Source: Aldrovandia affinis
Taxonomy: Eukaryota; Chordata; Actinopteri; Notacanthiformes; Halosauridae
Reading direction: 5' to 3'
Length of the DNA: 64,000 bases
Assembly: GCA_029706075.1 (NCBI GenBank)
Contig: JAINUG010000007.1
Coordinates: 10,169,501 to 10,233,500, forward strand
This document shows positions 10,490 to 20,705 of this stretch, one piece after another (the stretch's first letter is position 1; each line of letters begins with the position of its first letter). Below the pieces are notes generated by a model, which saw only the letters and a program-made list of their open reading frames with translations, did no database searches and had not been told where the DNA came from. The position numbers were made by a program, and so were the translations under genes.

Positions 10490-11779
10490 GGGCCCTATTT
10501 TGGTGCATTAGGACGGTGTCGGTAACGGAGACGCAAAGCGAAGATGGTGGTGCTTTAGGGCGTGTCTAACGCAATTTTGGTAATTTCGTGACTTAGGACG
10601 ATAGCGCACCTCCGGCGCAGTTCTAAAAGAGGCTGGATTCACTTTTTAAAAATACATGTGGGTGTGGTGGGGGTTTGGTTTCATAATGGCCAATCAGAAC
10701 ACCTATTTTCTATCCCTTTAAATACCAGTGCGCTAACGCTATAGCAAATTGACAGTTTTGAGCGGCTGTGCCAGGAGCGCTTCTCAAAAGAGGAGAGCGA
10801 GGAGGTGCGGAAAAGTTGGCGCGTGAATCAGAGGGGGAAAACAAGGCGCACATTAATTTGTTATTTTCATGATTTTAGTTTATATTTTGAGACCTACATT
10901 GTTAAAAGAAAGTGTTTTATTTTACCATCTCTTTTTTTCCTTATTTGTAGGCTTTCCAACTTAAAAAACAATGTTTCTTTTCTTCTAACTTAATGCAATC
11001 ACAACCCAATCCACATTGCGTATAAAAATCCTGTTTAGTTTTCTGCTGGCTGTCGGGTGTAGGAAAGGTAATAAACAAATGTGCATGTTGGACAAGACTG
11101 GAAGAAACTGCATGTACAGCCGAACACTGGCTACCAAACCCAGGGTATTGCTCACAGTATCGCCTTCGGTGTCCAATTACGTAATCCATTTTCTGTAGTG
11201 CAAATGGAAAGAATAAAACATAAGAAAAACAATGTGCATACAAACATATATTTATTTAACAGGTGTATCTTACTGAACGGTAGCAATGTATGGCCTGCTG
11301 GCTTCAGTTTTTCATGTCTGTGCATTGAATAACCACAAGCTGTGGTGAAATAGTTTTTAGCTTAATTGATTATGCTTGCAAGTTACCCATGGATTGGACG
11401 ATTTGCCTTAACGTGGGGGGAAATTAACAATATTCACAAAACATTCTCATGTGATTTCAGATGACTTTATTGATGCGCACATATGAACATAAGGTTACCA
11501 AATTGCACAGGGCGCCAGCGTTTGCGCTAAGAGGTGGTCTAGTTGGACGTTAACGCAAACTCATTATTTGACACCAAACTTGCATAGTGCCGACTGTTTT
11601 CACTGTCACACCCCCTATTGCGCTGCCCAACCCATAGTCGCGCAAACGCCTTCATTGCGCACCACGAAATTTGCCGAACTCGGCGGAGACGGGAAATATT
11701 CAGTTTGCGACAGACAAAACTGGCAATTCGCCAGCGCTAGGGCATAACGCCGCTTAGCGCGGGCACGAAAATAGGGCCC
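10490..11779. mobile_element. PIF/Harbinger-like element, non-autonomous
   Basis: The ends are the inverted pair GGGCCCTATTTT (10490-10501) and AAAATAGGGCCC (11768-11779), flanked by the 3-bp direct repeat TTG on each side. Fish Harbinger elements have GGGCCCTATTTT termini and 3-bp target duplications. Subterminal regions are rich in GCGC and AACGCAA motifs. I see no transposase or Myb-like ORF inside, so the copy is non-autonomous or strongly decayed. Confidence 0.7.
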
Positions 11780-12037
11780 TTGTTCTTTGATTCGGTTATC
11801 TCCCTAGTAATTTGTTCCCATAGACTTTTATGAGAAGCATGATTTATTTAACTGGACCGAATGAACCAATTCAATGGGTTGTCATTGATGTTATTACAAA
11901 CTATTGAATAACACTTGAAATGTCATCATATCTTGTAAACATTGCCAAGGCATGAGAGTCCCTTTTTCATTACCAACAAACTACAGACATATGCCATATG
12001 TTTGGCTCTAGCATTGGTTTAGCCAGTATTGTGTAAG

Positions 12038-14428
12038 GGTTGGTGGTGATAGGCGCCACTCGCAGAAACCCTAGGGGATCAAAAAGTTAGACTGAACCAG
12101 TCTAACCACTAGCTCTGCAAAACAGAGAAATAGGGAAGATAATAACCAGGGAGGAACGGAAAATCACACCCAACGGGTGGTTACTCCAAGTGTCTGTAAA
12201 CACAAAGGCTAAGATAGCCAAACGAACCAGATTGTAACCTGAGCCAGTCGAACCGAACTGAACAAAAGCAACCTAAGTCAAAGCACCGGCCAGCGGGCAA
12301 GGTTCTTTTTAATAGGTACAAACTAAATAAGTTCGTAAATTAAGACACGAGTTTCCCAAAACAATAAAGGCTAGGAGAGCCGTGAGAACATGGTGTAACC
12401 CGGAAACAGTCTACAGACTGAACAACAGGAACCCGAACGAAAAGCGCTTAATAGCGAAAAGGGTTCTTAAAGTAGGTACAATACACATGTTCCTTGTTTA
12501 CATAACACCAGAAGGTTCTGAGCGTCCAAAAACGCGAAAAGCTAGAAGAGCCACAGAACCACATTGCAACCCGAAACAGTCGAAGTGACTGAACAAACGA
12601 AACCCAACAAAAGCCCATAACAAACGAGCAAGGTTTCAAATGAAGGTACAATTTAAATGAGTATTATGTAAATACCTGAACCAATAGTTCTGAACTTCCG
12701 AAAACGAGAAAGGCTAGGAGAGCCAACAGAACAAGGTTGTCACCGAAAACAGTCTAAACGACTGAACAAACAAAAACCAAATGAAAAGCGCTTAATAGCG
12801 AGCAAAGGTTTTTATTAGTAAGTGACAAGTAAATAATTTATTATGACCGGACATAACCAAAAGTTCTGAGCGTCCGAGAACGCGGAAGAGCTTGGAGAGC
12901 CCACAGAACAACATGGTAAGACCTGACCCACAAGTTCTGAACGTCCGAAAACTCGAAACGGTTAGGGGGGACCGGCAGAACAGCAGGGCACAACTTGACC
13001 CACATCTGACATCCGCAAAAACTTGAAACAGTTAGGGGGGATCGGCAGACAAACAGGGCACAACTTGACCCACATCTGACGTCCGCAAAAACTCGAAACG
13101 GTTAAGGGGGACCGACAGAACCACAGAGTAAAACCTATACCAAGAGGTCTGAGCGTCCGGAAACGCAGAGGAGCTAGGAGAGCCACCAGAACCACATAGA
13201 ACTTGTAACCAGTCTAAGCGACAGAATAAAAGAAACTTAACAAAGTTCTGAGCGTGAGAAAACGCAGGAAGCTAGGGGAGCCACCAGAACCAAATTGTAA
13301 CCCGTAAACAGCCTTGGCGACTGAATAAAAGAAACTTACAAAACGCTCCTAACCACGAGCACAGTTTCTAAAGTAGGTACAATGAAAATGGTTATGAAAA
13401 GTTCTGAGCGTACGAAAACGCAGGGGGGCTAGGGGAGCCACCAGAACCAAATTGTAACCCGTAAACAGCCTTGGCGACTGAACAAAAGAAACTTACAAAA
13501 CGCTCCTAACCACGAGCAAAGTTTCTAAAGTAGGTACAATGAAAATGGTTATGAAATTGAACCCGTAAACAGCCTCGACGACTGAACAAAAGAAACTTAC
13601 AAAACGCTCCTAACCACGAGCAAAGTTTCTAAAGTAGGTACAATGAAAATGGTTATGAAATTGAACCCGTAAACAGCCTCGACGACTGAACAAAAGAAAC
13701 TTATAAAACGCTCCTAACCACGAGCGAAGTTTCAAATGTAGGTACAAAAGGTTATGAAATTGAACCCGTAAACAGCCTCGACGACTGAACAAAAGAAACT
13801 TATAAAACGCTCCTAACCACGAGCGAAGTTTCTAATGTAGGAACAAAAGGTTATGAAACAACCTTAAACCAAAACTCTGATAGTCCAAAACAAGAAAGGC
13901 AGTTAGCCAAAAGAACCAGTTAGTAACCCAAACAGTCAAGCTGACTGAAAACACAGAAACCCCACTAAAAGCTCTCGTAATCAGCAAGGATCCTAATGAA
14001 GGTAAACTAAATAAGTTCTTTGGTGGACACAGAGTTTTTCCCCAAAAACCTAAACGGCTAGGAGAGCCAAAAGAACAAGTTAGTAACCTCAAAGCAGTCG
14101 AACAGACTGACAAACGAAAACCAAACGAAAACCCCCATTAGAGAGAATGGTTTCCACAAAAGGTACAACTAACTAAGTTCTTTCGTTTTAAAAGGACTTG
14201 AATGGAGATGGTCATTTTCTAAAGGAAGTCTTTGTGAACGTCTTGAAAAAGACATTCTACCTTACCGGCTACAAATCGTAAAGATGGCTTACGATTTCGC
14301 CCTGATCAGAAGTCAGGTGCGAGTATTTATAGGGAAGAGATAATTGAACCCTCGTTTCACCTGTGCACATTCCAAAGGGAAGGCGCAACACCGCCATCTG
14401 GTGGTGAATCTGGGGAACAACCGTGACA
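12038..14428 (-). repeat. tandem array of structured (hairpin-forming) repeats, apparently transcribed from the minus strand
   Basis: About 16 degenerate units are built from up to three modules. Module 1 is closed by GTTCTG/CAGAAC and holds two hairpins, GCGT/ACGC and GGCT/AGCC. Module 2 is the hairpin CAGTC/GACTG. Module 3 is closed by GAAACC/GGTTTC around a GCGCT/AGCG-type hairpin. A linker resembling AAAGTAGGTACAAT follows. Stem arms differ between units in a paired way: GAACCC/GGGTTC, GAAACC/GGTTTC and GAAACT/AGTTTC for module 3, and GGCT/AGCC against CGGT/ACCG in module 1. Some units contain only module 1 (12863-13121) or only modules 2 and 3 (13560-13850). The array is flanked by the direct repeat TATTGTGTAA (12028-12037, 14429-14438). 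I do not recognise the family. It may be part of a non-autonomous retroelement. Confidence 0.75.
14324..14331 (-). promoter_or_regulatory. TATA box facing into the structured repeat array
   Basis: The minus strand reads CCTATAAATACTCGC here, a consensus TATAAATA. It lies about 95 bp inside the element end (TGTCACGG on the minus strand at 14428) and would start transcription near 14300, running through the hairpin AAATCGTAA/TTACGATTT (14274-14298) and then the array. Confidence 0.55.
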
Positions 14429-14519
14429 TATTGTGTAAAGGGTCAGTGGTTAATGTTTGCTTCAGTCCCCGCCTCCAACTGGAATCCTGCTGAGGCAGAT
14501 TTGGCCCCCTCTGGTGGCT
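14389..14519 (-). promoter_or_regulatory. two CTCF-like motifs
   Basis: The minus strand of 14389-14406 reads CACCACCAGATGGCGGTG, and that of 14503-14519 reads AGCCACCAGAGGGGGCC. Both fit the CTCF core (CCACCAG followed by GRGGGC-like bases) in the same orientation. The first lies inside the structured element, the second just outside it. Confidence 0.35.
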
Positions 14520-15610
14520 ATGCCTGGAGTTATGAATGTAATGATTTCAGTGACCCAAGTGTTGAAATACAATTTAGAACAAGAACAAGGTGAAAACGAT
14601 ATTTAGAAAGCATAATACTCTAGTTGTTCGAAAAATACATGCTATATAGAAATTGGCATGTGCTTATGATATTAAAAGAAGAATGAATGAAAAACATGTA
14701 TCAGAACGGAGGCCTTCACTCTGAAGATGTTCAGAGCAACATATTTTATCACTGGATTGTGTAATATCATTAAAATGTTAAATAGAACTGTGCTCTTATT
14801 GTAGCCCTTTGGGTTAAAAACAGGTGCATAGATTCAACAAATTCAGTAACTGCAGTTGTGAATGATGAGCACTCAACATTTTTGGTTTACTGTAAGATAA
14901 AAAAAAGATTTGCACGTTTTGCCATATTGCCTTCATCAGTGAAATGGCGTTGTGGTCTGATGGCAGTCTTATGTACCTAACTCTAAAGCGTCACCACAGG
15001 TATACAAGCTAATTAGAGGGGAGCTACCAATCAGAGCCTCTGTTTTCAGATAGGCTGTTAAGAAATACAGCAACTGCACACATAAATGAACCACCCTCCA
15101 CTCATCATTTCAAACATGAGCGTGATCACTAATGTTTGTGTTTGAGAGTCTTCAAACCCAATCACCTGGCCCCTTAGTTCACAGTTCAAGCCAGTGAATA
15201 GCGCTGCCTTTGCTGTTTGTTTGTGCCACGTTACTTACATTGACATTTTAAGCATTTAAAATTACTACGTTACTTGAATCAGATCAAAAGGTCAGCAAGT
15301 CACACCCTCCTGCTCTCTGATTGGCTCAGCAGTTAAGAGCTGTTTACTAATGGCCAACCAAGATTCCACATGTGGAATCGGGAGACAGCTGTGGACTGAT
15401 GGGGGTGATATCATTTCTACAGTGTAAATGTGTGATGTGCAGCTACAAACAGAGGCGTGGTGACACAGCACCTCTACACAGAGAAGGAGCGGGGGAGCAA
15501 AGGCTATGAGTGAACGGTACAGACAGCATCTGTTCTGCAGCAGTTCACTCTACTGCTGGTGTTACTCTTTGGAGTAGGGTAAGAGGAAAATCTGAGACAG
15601 TCAGGAGAGT
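14440..15610. other. no gene seen
   Basis: Apart from the second CTCF-like motif at 14503-14519, no ORF, exon or clear repeat could be supported in this stretch. Confidence 0.5.
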
Positions 15611-15634
15611 TATCAACACTTTACCTTAAAGAGG

Positions 15635-15800
15635 TGTGTGTGTGTGAGTGAATGCGTACTTTCTTGTGTGTGTGTGTGTGTGTGAATGTATGCATGCTTG
15701 TGTGTGAACGTGTGTAGGTATGTGTGCGAGTCAATGTGTGCATGCTTCTGTGTGTGTGAGTGAATGTGTGCATGCTTGTGTGTGTGTGTGTGTGTGTGTA
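15635..15800. repeat. TG-rich microsatellite region
   Basis: Several (TG)n runs are interrupted by TGAATG and CATGCT segments. The longest perfect runs are near 15665-15682 and 15775-15798. Histidine/threonine-rich open frames on the minus strand are products of this repeat. Confidence 0.9.
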
Positions 15801-16614
15801 TGTTCCCTGGTGTGCAGTAGCAGTGTGAAGATCCCTGTTGAGTCAGCCCCAGCTCTGATGGCTTTGGGAATTCACAGCTGGCTTGAAATGTAAGTTCTGA
15901 TCTACAGAAGAGGAGTGGTCTTCCACTGGTGGCCTGTTCCATGTTCCATTCTGGGGAGGCGGGGGTCTTTGGACCCTTCAAATGATATTTCTTTAGGGTT
16001 GTGCTTTTTTTGTGTGTTATCAACAATAACGGGGATTGTTTCCCATTAATTAATTTCTTTTTCAGACAGAGCAGAAAAGTTGGCCCCAGGGATGAAGCTA
16101 TGTATAGAGACATTTAAAAGGGCTTCTTTATTTGAGAATTTTGACTGCTCATTTTCCTATTTTGTGATCTTCTAAAGGCTTCTTTTGTCTACCGCAACAG
16201 AGAGTATAGTTAAGCTTGAGTTTTAGGCAAACGTGGTGTGGTGATGTAGCTGTGCTGACACGATGGCGCTAACTCAGTCCCACACCGGGATCTCAGGAGA
16301 GGCCAGAACATTGCTATGGAGGGGGTGTGGGATGGGAGTGGGGGAGTGGGCTATTTGCTCTGCGAAACATGATGTCAGCCACCTCTACTTTTTACACTGC
16401 AGTCTACAAGTTGAGCCCCGCACCTGCGTCGGAGGAAGACACTTTATACTGTGAGTGCACAACTGACCAGCGGGGGTCGCTTGTGAGCGACGAGATGCGG
16501 TCATCCCTACCAGCTGAAATCCCTCCTTCCCTAGGCGATGGTACTGCCAATTATGTGTTGCCCTGCGAGGCTGCTGGCCACAGTCAGCACCGGCATGCTG
16601 CACATTTGATGCCA

Positions 16615-16806
16615 GACTGTGGGGCTCATCCACACAGTAGAACAGTGCCTTAACAGCATGCAGACCGTGGGGATCATCCACACACTAGAACAATGCCTTA
16701 ACAGGATGCAGACCATGGGGCTCATCCACACACTAGAACAGTACCTTAACAGGATGCAGACCGTGGGGTTAATCCACACACTAGAACAGTGCCTTAATAG
16801 GATGAG
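16615..16806. repeat. 48-bp minisatellite, four copies
   Basis: Four consecutive 48-bp units begin GACYRTGGGG and contain TCCACACACTAGAAC and CCTTAACAGGATGCA. They are about 90 per cent alike. The unit length is a multiple of three, so every frame stays open across it; this explains the repetitive open frames on both strands. Confidence 0.9.
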
Positions 16807-17033
16807 CCACCCAGCAGCATCCACATAAACTGTTAACAGTTTTGGACTGCCCACCCACTACTACACACCTCGGACTGCTGGTAAAGAACTGCGCTGTGCT
16901 ACTTACTGATTAGGGTGAGAAAGAGATGCTTGCATTTCTGTGAGAGAGAGAACGAGAATGACAAGAGAGAAAAAGAGAGCAGACGAGGGAGGGAATGCGA
17001 TAACAGTGAATACAATCTCCTGTCACTTCACAT

Positions 17034-17159
17034 GACAGGGTTCCTGCAGTATTTCTAAAGCAACATTCAAGGACTTTTCTGGGACAATTTTGACAATTAA
17101 TTTTCCCCACATTCAAAGTCAAGCACTTTCAATATCTTTGAAGATCCTGTGGGAACCCT
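17034..17159. mobile_element. short MITE with 14-bp inverted ends
   Basis: The left end CAGGGTTCCTGCAG pairs with the right end CTGTGGGAACCCTG. The 126-bp unit has no coding potential. CAGGGTT-type ends suggest hAT affinity. A similar start, ACAGGGTTTCTGCAGG, occurs at 30610. Confidence 0.55.
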
Positions 17160-17356
17160 GGACATTGGCAGAAAAAATAACAAGAACAAGTGTGAAGAAG
17201 GCAGAAAGGCTGCTGTAAATGAAATGTAGTTTAATGGGGGACAGGTGCTGGAAAATAGCTTTTGGCCTCGGGCCGTTATTGAAAATGAGAACATGTTCTC
17301 GATTAGCTTGCCTGGTTAAAGGTTGGTTAAATAAAATTAAAAATAAATGGCTATAA

Positions 17357-17725
17357 GCAGCACGGTGGTGCAGTGGATAGCGCTGTCGCCTCACAGCAAG
17401 AAGGTCTCGGGTTCTAATCCAGGCCGGGGGCCTTTCTGTGCGGAGTTTGCATGTTCTCCCCGTGTCCGCATGGGTTTCCTCCGGGTACTCCGGTTTCTTC
17501 CCACAGTCCAAAGACATGCATGTTAGGCTAATTGGAGAGTCTAAATTTCCCGTAGGTATGAGTATGAGATGTGAGTGAATGGTGTGTGTGCCCTGCGATG
17601 GATTGGCGACCTGTCCAGGGTGTATTCCTGCCTCTCGCCCGGAACGCATGCTGGGATAGGCTCCAGCCCCCTGCGACCCTGACCAGGAATAAGCAGCTTA
17701 GATAATGAATGGATGGATGATGGAT
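17357..17725 (+). mobile_element. tRNA-derived SINE, plus strand
   Basis: It begins AGCAGCACGGTGGTGCAGTG and has the B-box-like GGTTCTAATCC at about 17410, with one change from the consensus. The tail reads CTGACCAGGAATAAGCAGC and ends in ATGGATGG repeats. Same family as the minus-strand copy at 2127-2413. The ATGG tail and preceding AATAAGC resemble the 3' end of Rex3/RTE elements (compare 53500-53540), which may supply the mobilising enzyme. Confidence 0.85.
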
Positions 17726-18267
17726 GGATGGCTATAAGCACTACATGCCACTCCCACACAGTAAACCTCACCAGCTTATCGGTCAGATATCGTCACACTC
17801 TGGTGAGATTCCTGGGATCTGCAGTCCAACCTCTGGTTGCGTACCTCTGACCGACAGCTGAGCGGGTGCTCATTTGGAGCGGTTACATTCCGAATCGAAC
17901 TAAGATGTTTTTGCTTTCACACTGCACAGATATTAGGAGGGCCAAACAAAACAAAAACGTTAACCTGCAGACCTTTCGCCTGCGGTCTCGGCTTGTTTCA
18001 CATGGAGCTCCGAATGAACCAAACGGAACTTGTGTGTGAATCAGACCTTCACATCGAGCTCTAAACTAATCAAACTTGTGTGTAAATCAGACCGCAGGTG
18101 AGGAAGGACCCTTACTCTCTGGTCTGCCAGGCTCAGGCTGGGCTCTCCCTCGGACTCCCTGCTGTAGGGGCAAACATCAGACATGACATACATGACAGAC
18201 ATGACAGACATGACAAACATGTAGCAAGGACTGCCACCGGCCACTGCTGGAAGGGAGAACAGCGCAC
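17726..18267. other. no gene; short GACAGACAT tandem repeat
   Basis: A run of GACAGACAT-like 9-mers lies at about 18179-18222. No exon or ORF of note was found. Confidence 0.5.
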
Positions 18268-18439
18268 CTGGGGCCTCATTTATAAAACGTACTTACGCAC
18301 AGATTTGATCTTAGAACGTGTGTACGCTCAAATCCACGCCAAAGTTCAGATTTATAAAAACGGTCTTTGACGTGGAAAAGTACTCAGCTCCACGTCAGGT
18401 TTCAACTTGGCGTACGCACGTTTCCTTGTGGCAATGTTG

Positions 18440-18860
18440 GAGTACTGCAGGTATTCGCGGTCTCGTCTCTTCTCTGTCCTGACCCCTCGGTGGTGGACCT
18501 ACCTTCCGCAATCGGTCAGGACCGCGGAATTACTTGCGATCTTCCGCAAGAGACTCAAAACCCACCTTTTCAGACTCCACTACCACTGAATTCTGTACAT
18601 CTAGCTAATTGTCATCACCACTGCCTACTTGCTCAACACTATATACCCCTGCTTACTCCATAAAAAAATAAAAATTGACTAACCTTTTCCTTCCCAGTGT
18701 TACAGGTATGGTACGCAGCTGCCTGCAATGGTCTATTGCTGTATTACTGCACTGATCTCTTGCGCGTACTATGATTGTTCCTATGTATTAATGTACATAT
18801 TGTAAGTCGCTCTGGATAAGAGCGTCTGCTAAATGCTTAAAATGTCAATGTAATGTAAAA
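18440..18860 (+). mobile_element. L2-clade LINE 3' end with UnaL2-type tail
   Basis: The frame at 18407-18589 contains LTPRWWTYLPQ and FRKRLKTHLFR, the C terminus of an L2 reverse transcriptase. The 3' untranslated end has the stem-loop CGCTCTGGATAAGAGCG at about 18809 followed by TCTGCTAAATG and a degenerate ATGTAA run. The same tail occurs at 24160, 32385, 40440 (minus) and 61935. Confidence 0.8.
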
Positions 18861-19108
18861 TGTATTCGAAATCTAACAGCGCCTAAACATGTCAGATTCT
18901 GCTGCCTAATTGTTTTGTCACAAAAATAATAATTTAAAATTATTATTATTAGTAGTAGTAGTAGTAGTATTACCAGATTGAACACATTGCTTAGGCTATA
19001 CTGTAATGGTTTGCACAATACATTTATTAATAAATTAAAACAACATAAGCTAAGCTACTTGTGGAAAACAAAACAAAAACACACATTGGTTTTCCAAAAC
19101 TACCCCAA

Positions 19109-19547
19109 TTAGCATAATTGACACATCCTTGAAATGTATTTAATACATATTATGGTTCCACGCGTGTAAAACATTTCTGTCAATCTGTAGGCTATAAAAT
19201 GTCCAATAATACAGTGGTTTGCAAGAGGAAGAATGGCAGCATTGTCACTTCTCGAAGATATCGCCAACCGCGCAATAAGAAGGGAACGAGTTATTAGAAA
19301 TTTTTCTAATAAAAAGTTAAAAAGTTTTAAATCAGACCACTTTTTCTTTACGTCTTTCAGGGACATTTGCTGCCCCCACCTCGTTCACAGCCTGGGCTAC
19401 AGACTGCCAGGCCACGTACTTGGTTTTACTGGTAAAGCCACTGGAAAGGCTCCCAAACAGCGTCCCTGCACGCATCTGCACCTCCGCCAACAGGACCTCG
19501 ATTTCCGCCTCGCTAAAATTCTTTTTCTTGCAGCTCGCCATTATCAA
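19109..19547 (-). pseudogene. Harbinger Myb/SANT-like DNA-binding protein, one frameshift
   Basis: The minus-strand frame from 19547 starts near MASCKKKNFSEAEIEVLLAE and continues RAGTLFGSLSSGF and WQSVAQAVNEVGA, the Myb-like domain of PIF/Harbinger accessory proteins. Near 19362 the frame slips by one base. The adjacent frame continues LKDVKKKWSDLKLF, the expected next segment of the domain. In active elements this protein brings the transposase to the element's ends. One frameshift makes this copy inactive unless it is a sequencing error. Confidence 0.7.
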
Positions 19548-19817
19548 GTAGAGGATTTGGGTTTTGATTCGAGCTCCTTTATATGCTAATGATATTAATT
19601 AGGGGGAGTTTTCAAGGCGGAGATCTAAAACCATTCACTTGCGCACAATTTCAAGATCATTTGCGATTTATAGATTTCACATCTGGGGGACTGGCGTACG
19701 CACGTTATTTTGTGCGTATGTTCAGTTTCTCTGAATCACACTTACGCACATTTCAGAAATGATCTTAGATCAAATATAGGATGGTTTCTACGCAACTTTT
19801 TATAAATGAGGCCCCTG

Positions 19818-20350
19818 GTGAACACAGGTCCACACAGTTCAGCACAAGTCCACACAGGTGAGCACAGGTGAACACAAGTCCACACAGGTCAACACAAACC
19901 CCTACGAGCACTCAACTGCCATTCCTGATGGTCCACCCATACCTTCTTGGAGGTCTCAAAGTTCTGGATGATTGAGCAGGATGGAGGGGTTATTGCTGGG
20001 GGCTATAGCAACAGGAAACATTAGTTTACTAGCGGTTGGAATTGCCAAAAGCTTGTTTGATTGCCGTTTACCTTCGACGGATATTCTGAGCTCAAGTCTG
20101 CAGCGAGTCCGTGATTTTCCCTAACGCACAACTCAACTCATTTTTAATAATACTTGTTATAATGAACTAAAAAGCTAAACAGTGCAATACTAGCAACGCA
20201 AGTCATGTACGGACATTAATTTTGACTTGTGTATCATTTCTCAGACGAAGAGGAGGGTTTAAAAACTGGATTACAAACAGAAAATTAGTTTTACATGTTA
20301 CTATTCTTCCGTTTGTCTCGCCATCTTGTACCACCACATTTATAAACAAT
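19818..20350. other. short CACAGGTC-type tandem repeat, then no gene
   Basis: Degenerate repeats of AGTCCACACAGGTGAGCACA lie at about 19820-19895. Nothing else could be supported in this stretch. Confidence 0.5.
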
Positions 20351-20353
20351 AAT

Positions 20354-20390
20354 TCTCCTGGAGGCCTGGGTTAGAATCCCACTTCTGACA
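20354..20390 (+). pseudogene. tRNA-Leu 3' fragment
   Basis: CTCCTGGAGGCCTGGGTTAG followed by AATCCCACTTCTGACA is the variable arm, T arm and 3' acceptor strand of tRNA-Leu(CAG). The B box is changed from GGTTCGAATCC to GGTTAGAATCC, and the 5' half is missing. It faces the complete gene 230 bp downstream on the opposite strand. Confidence 0.75.
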
Positions 20391-20622
20391 AAGCATCTTT
20401 ATATAAATATGCAATTAGATTTGATTAGATTTGAAACATTTTAAAAGGAAAACCTCTAATACAATCAGTAACTTAGTTCGTTTTAATTATTAGAGAAAAT
20501 GTGGAATATGGAAGAAACATAATGCAGCTGTCAAAATAATCAATAACGAGATTTAGACTTTGTAATGTACCAAAGAAGGTTTTTTTCTCCAGAGAAGATC
20601 GATTTGTACGAACAAAATATCA

Positions 20623-20705
20623 TGTCAGAAGTGGGATTCGAACCCACGCCTCCAGAGGAGACTGCGACCTGAACGCAGCGCCTTAGACCGCTCGGCCATC
20701 CTGAC
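20623..20705 (-). tRNA. tRNA-Leu (anticodon CAG)
   Basis: The minus strand reads GTCAGGATGGCCGAGCGGTC, then the anticodon loop TTCAGGT, the variable arm CTCCTCTGGAG and GTGGGTTCGAATCCCAC, ending TCTGACA. The acceptor stem pairs GTCAGGA with TTCTGAC, with one mismatch-like pair, and both A and B boxes are intact. There is no intron. A TTTT terminator lies just downstream on the minus strand (AAAA on + at 20614-20617). It looks functional. Confidence 0.93.

Larger units (their letters stand above)
18271..19814 (-). mobile_element. Harbinger-like element carrying a Myb-like gene and an L2 insertion
   Basis: The inverted ends are GGGCCTCATTTATAAA (18271) and TTTATAAATGAGGCCC (19799-19814), flanked by the 3-bp repeat CTG on both sides, as expected for PIF/Harbinger. 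Subterminal repeats of CGTACGCAC type are present at both ends. It encodes the Myb/SANT-like accessory protein of Harbinger elements on the minus strand, frameshifted. The DDE transposase was not found. An L2 LINE tail interrupts it near 18420-18860. Confidence 0.75.

Noticed and set aside
10167..10511. Overlapping 80-113-codon frames
   Set aside because: They occur on both strands in GC-rich repeat sequence, with no domain and no splice context.
12046..12062. TGGCGCC on the minus strand as a tRNA primer-binding site
   Set aside because: It is not preceded by a proper LTR end, only about 15 bases separate it from the element border, and no second LTR exists.
14290..14312. Hammerhead-like core (CTGATCA...GAAA) on the minus strand
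   Set aside because: The conserved CUGANGA box is not met and the flanking stems do not fit a hammerhead fold.
12038..14428. CRISPR array or simple satellite as explanation for the hairpin repeats
   Set aside because: Unit lengths vary, there are no constant-length spacers, the genome is vertebrate, and the arms covary instead of staying identical.
15613..16113. 166-codon minus-strand frame rich in His and Thr
   Set aside because: It is driven by the TG microsatellite and has no other coding sign.
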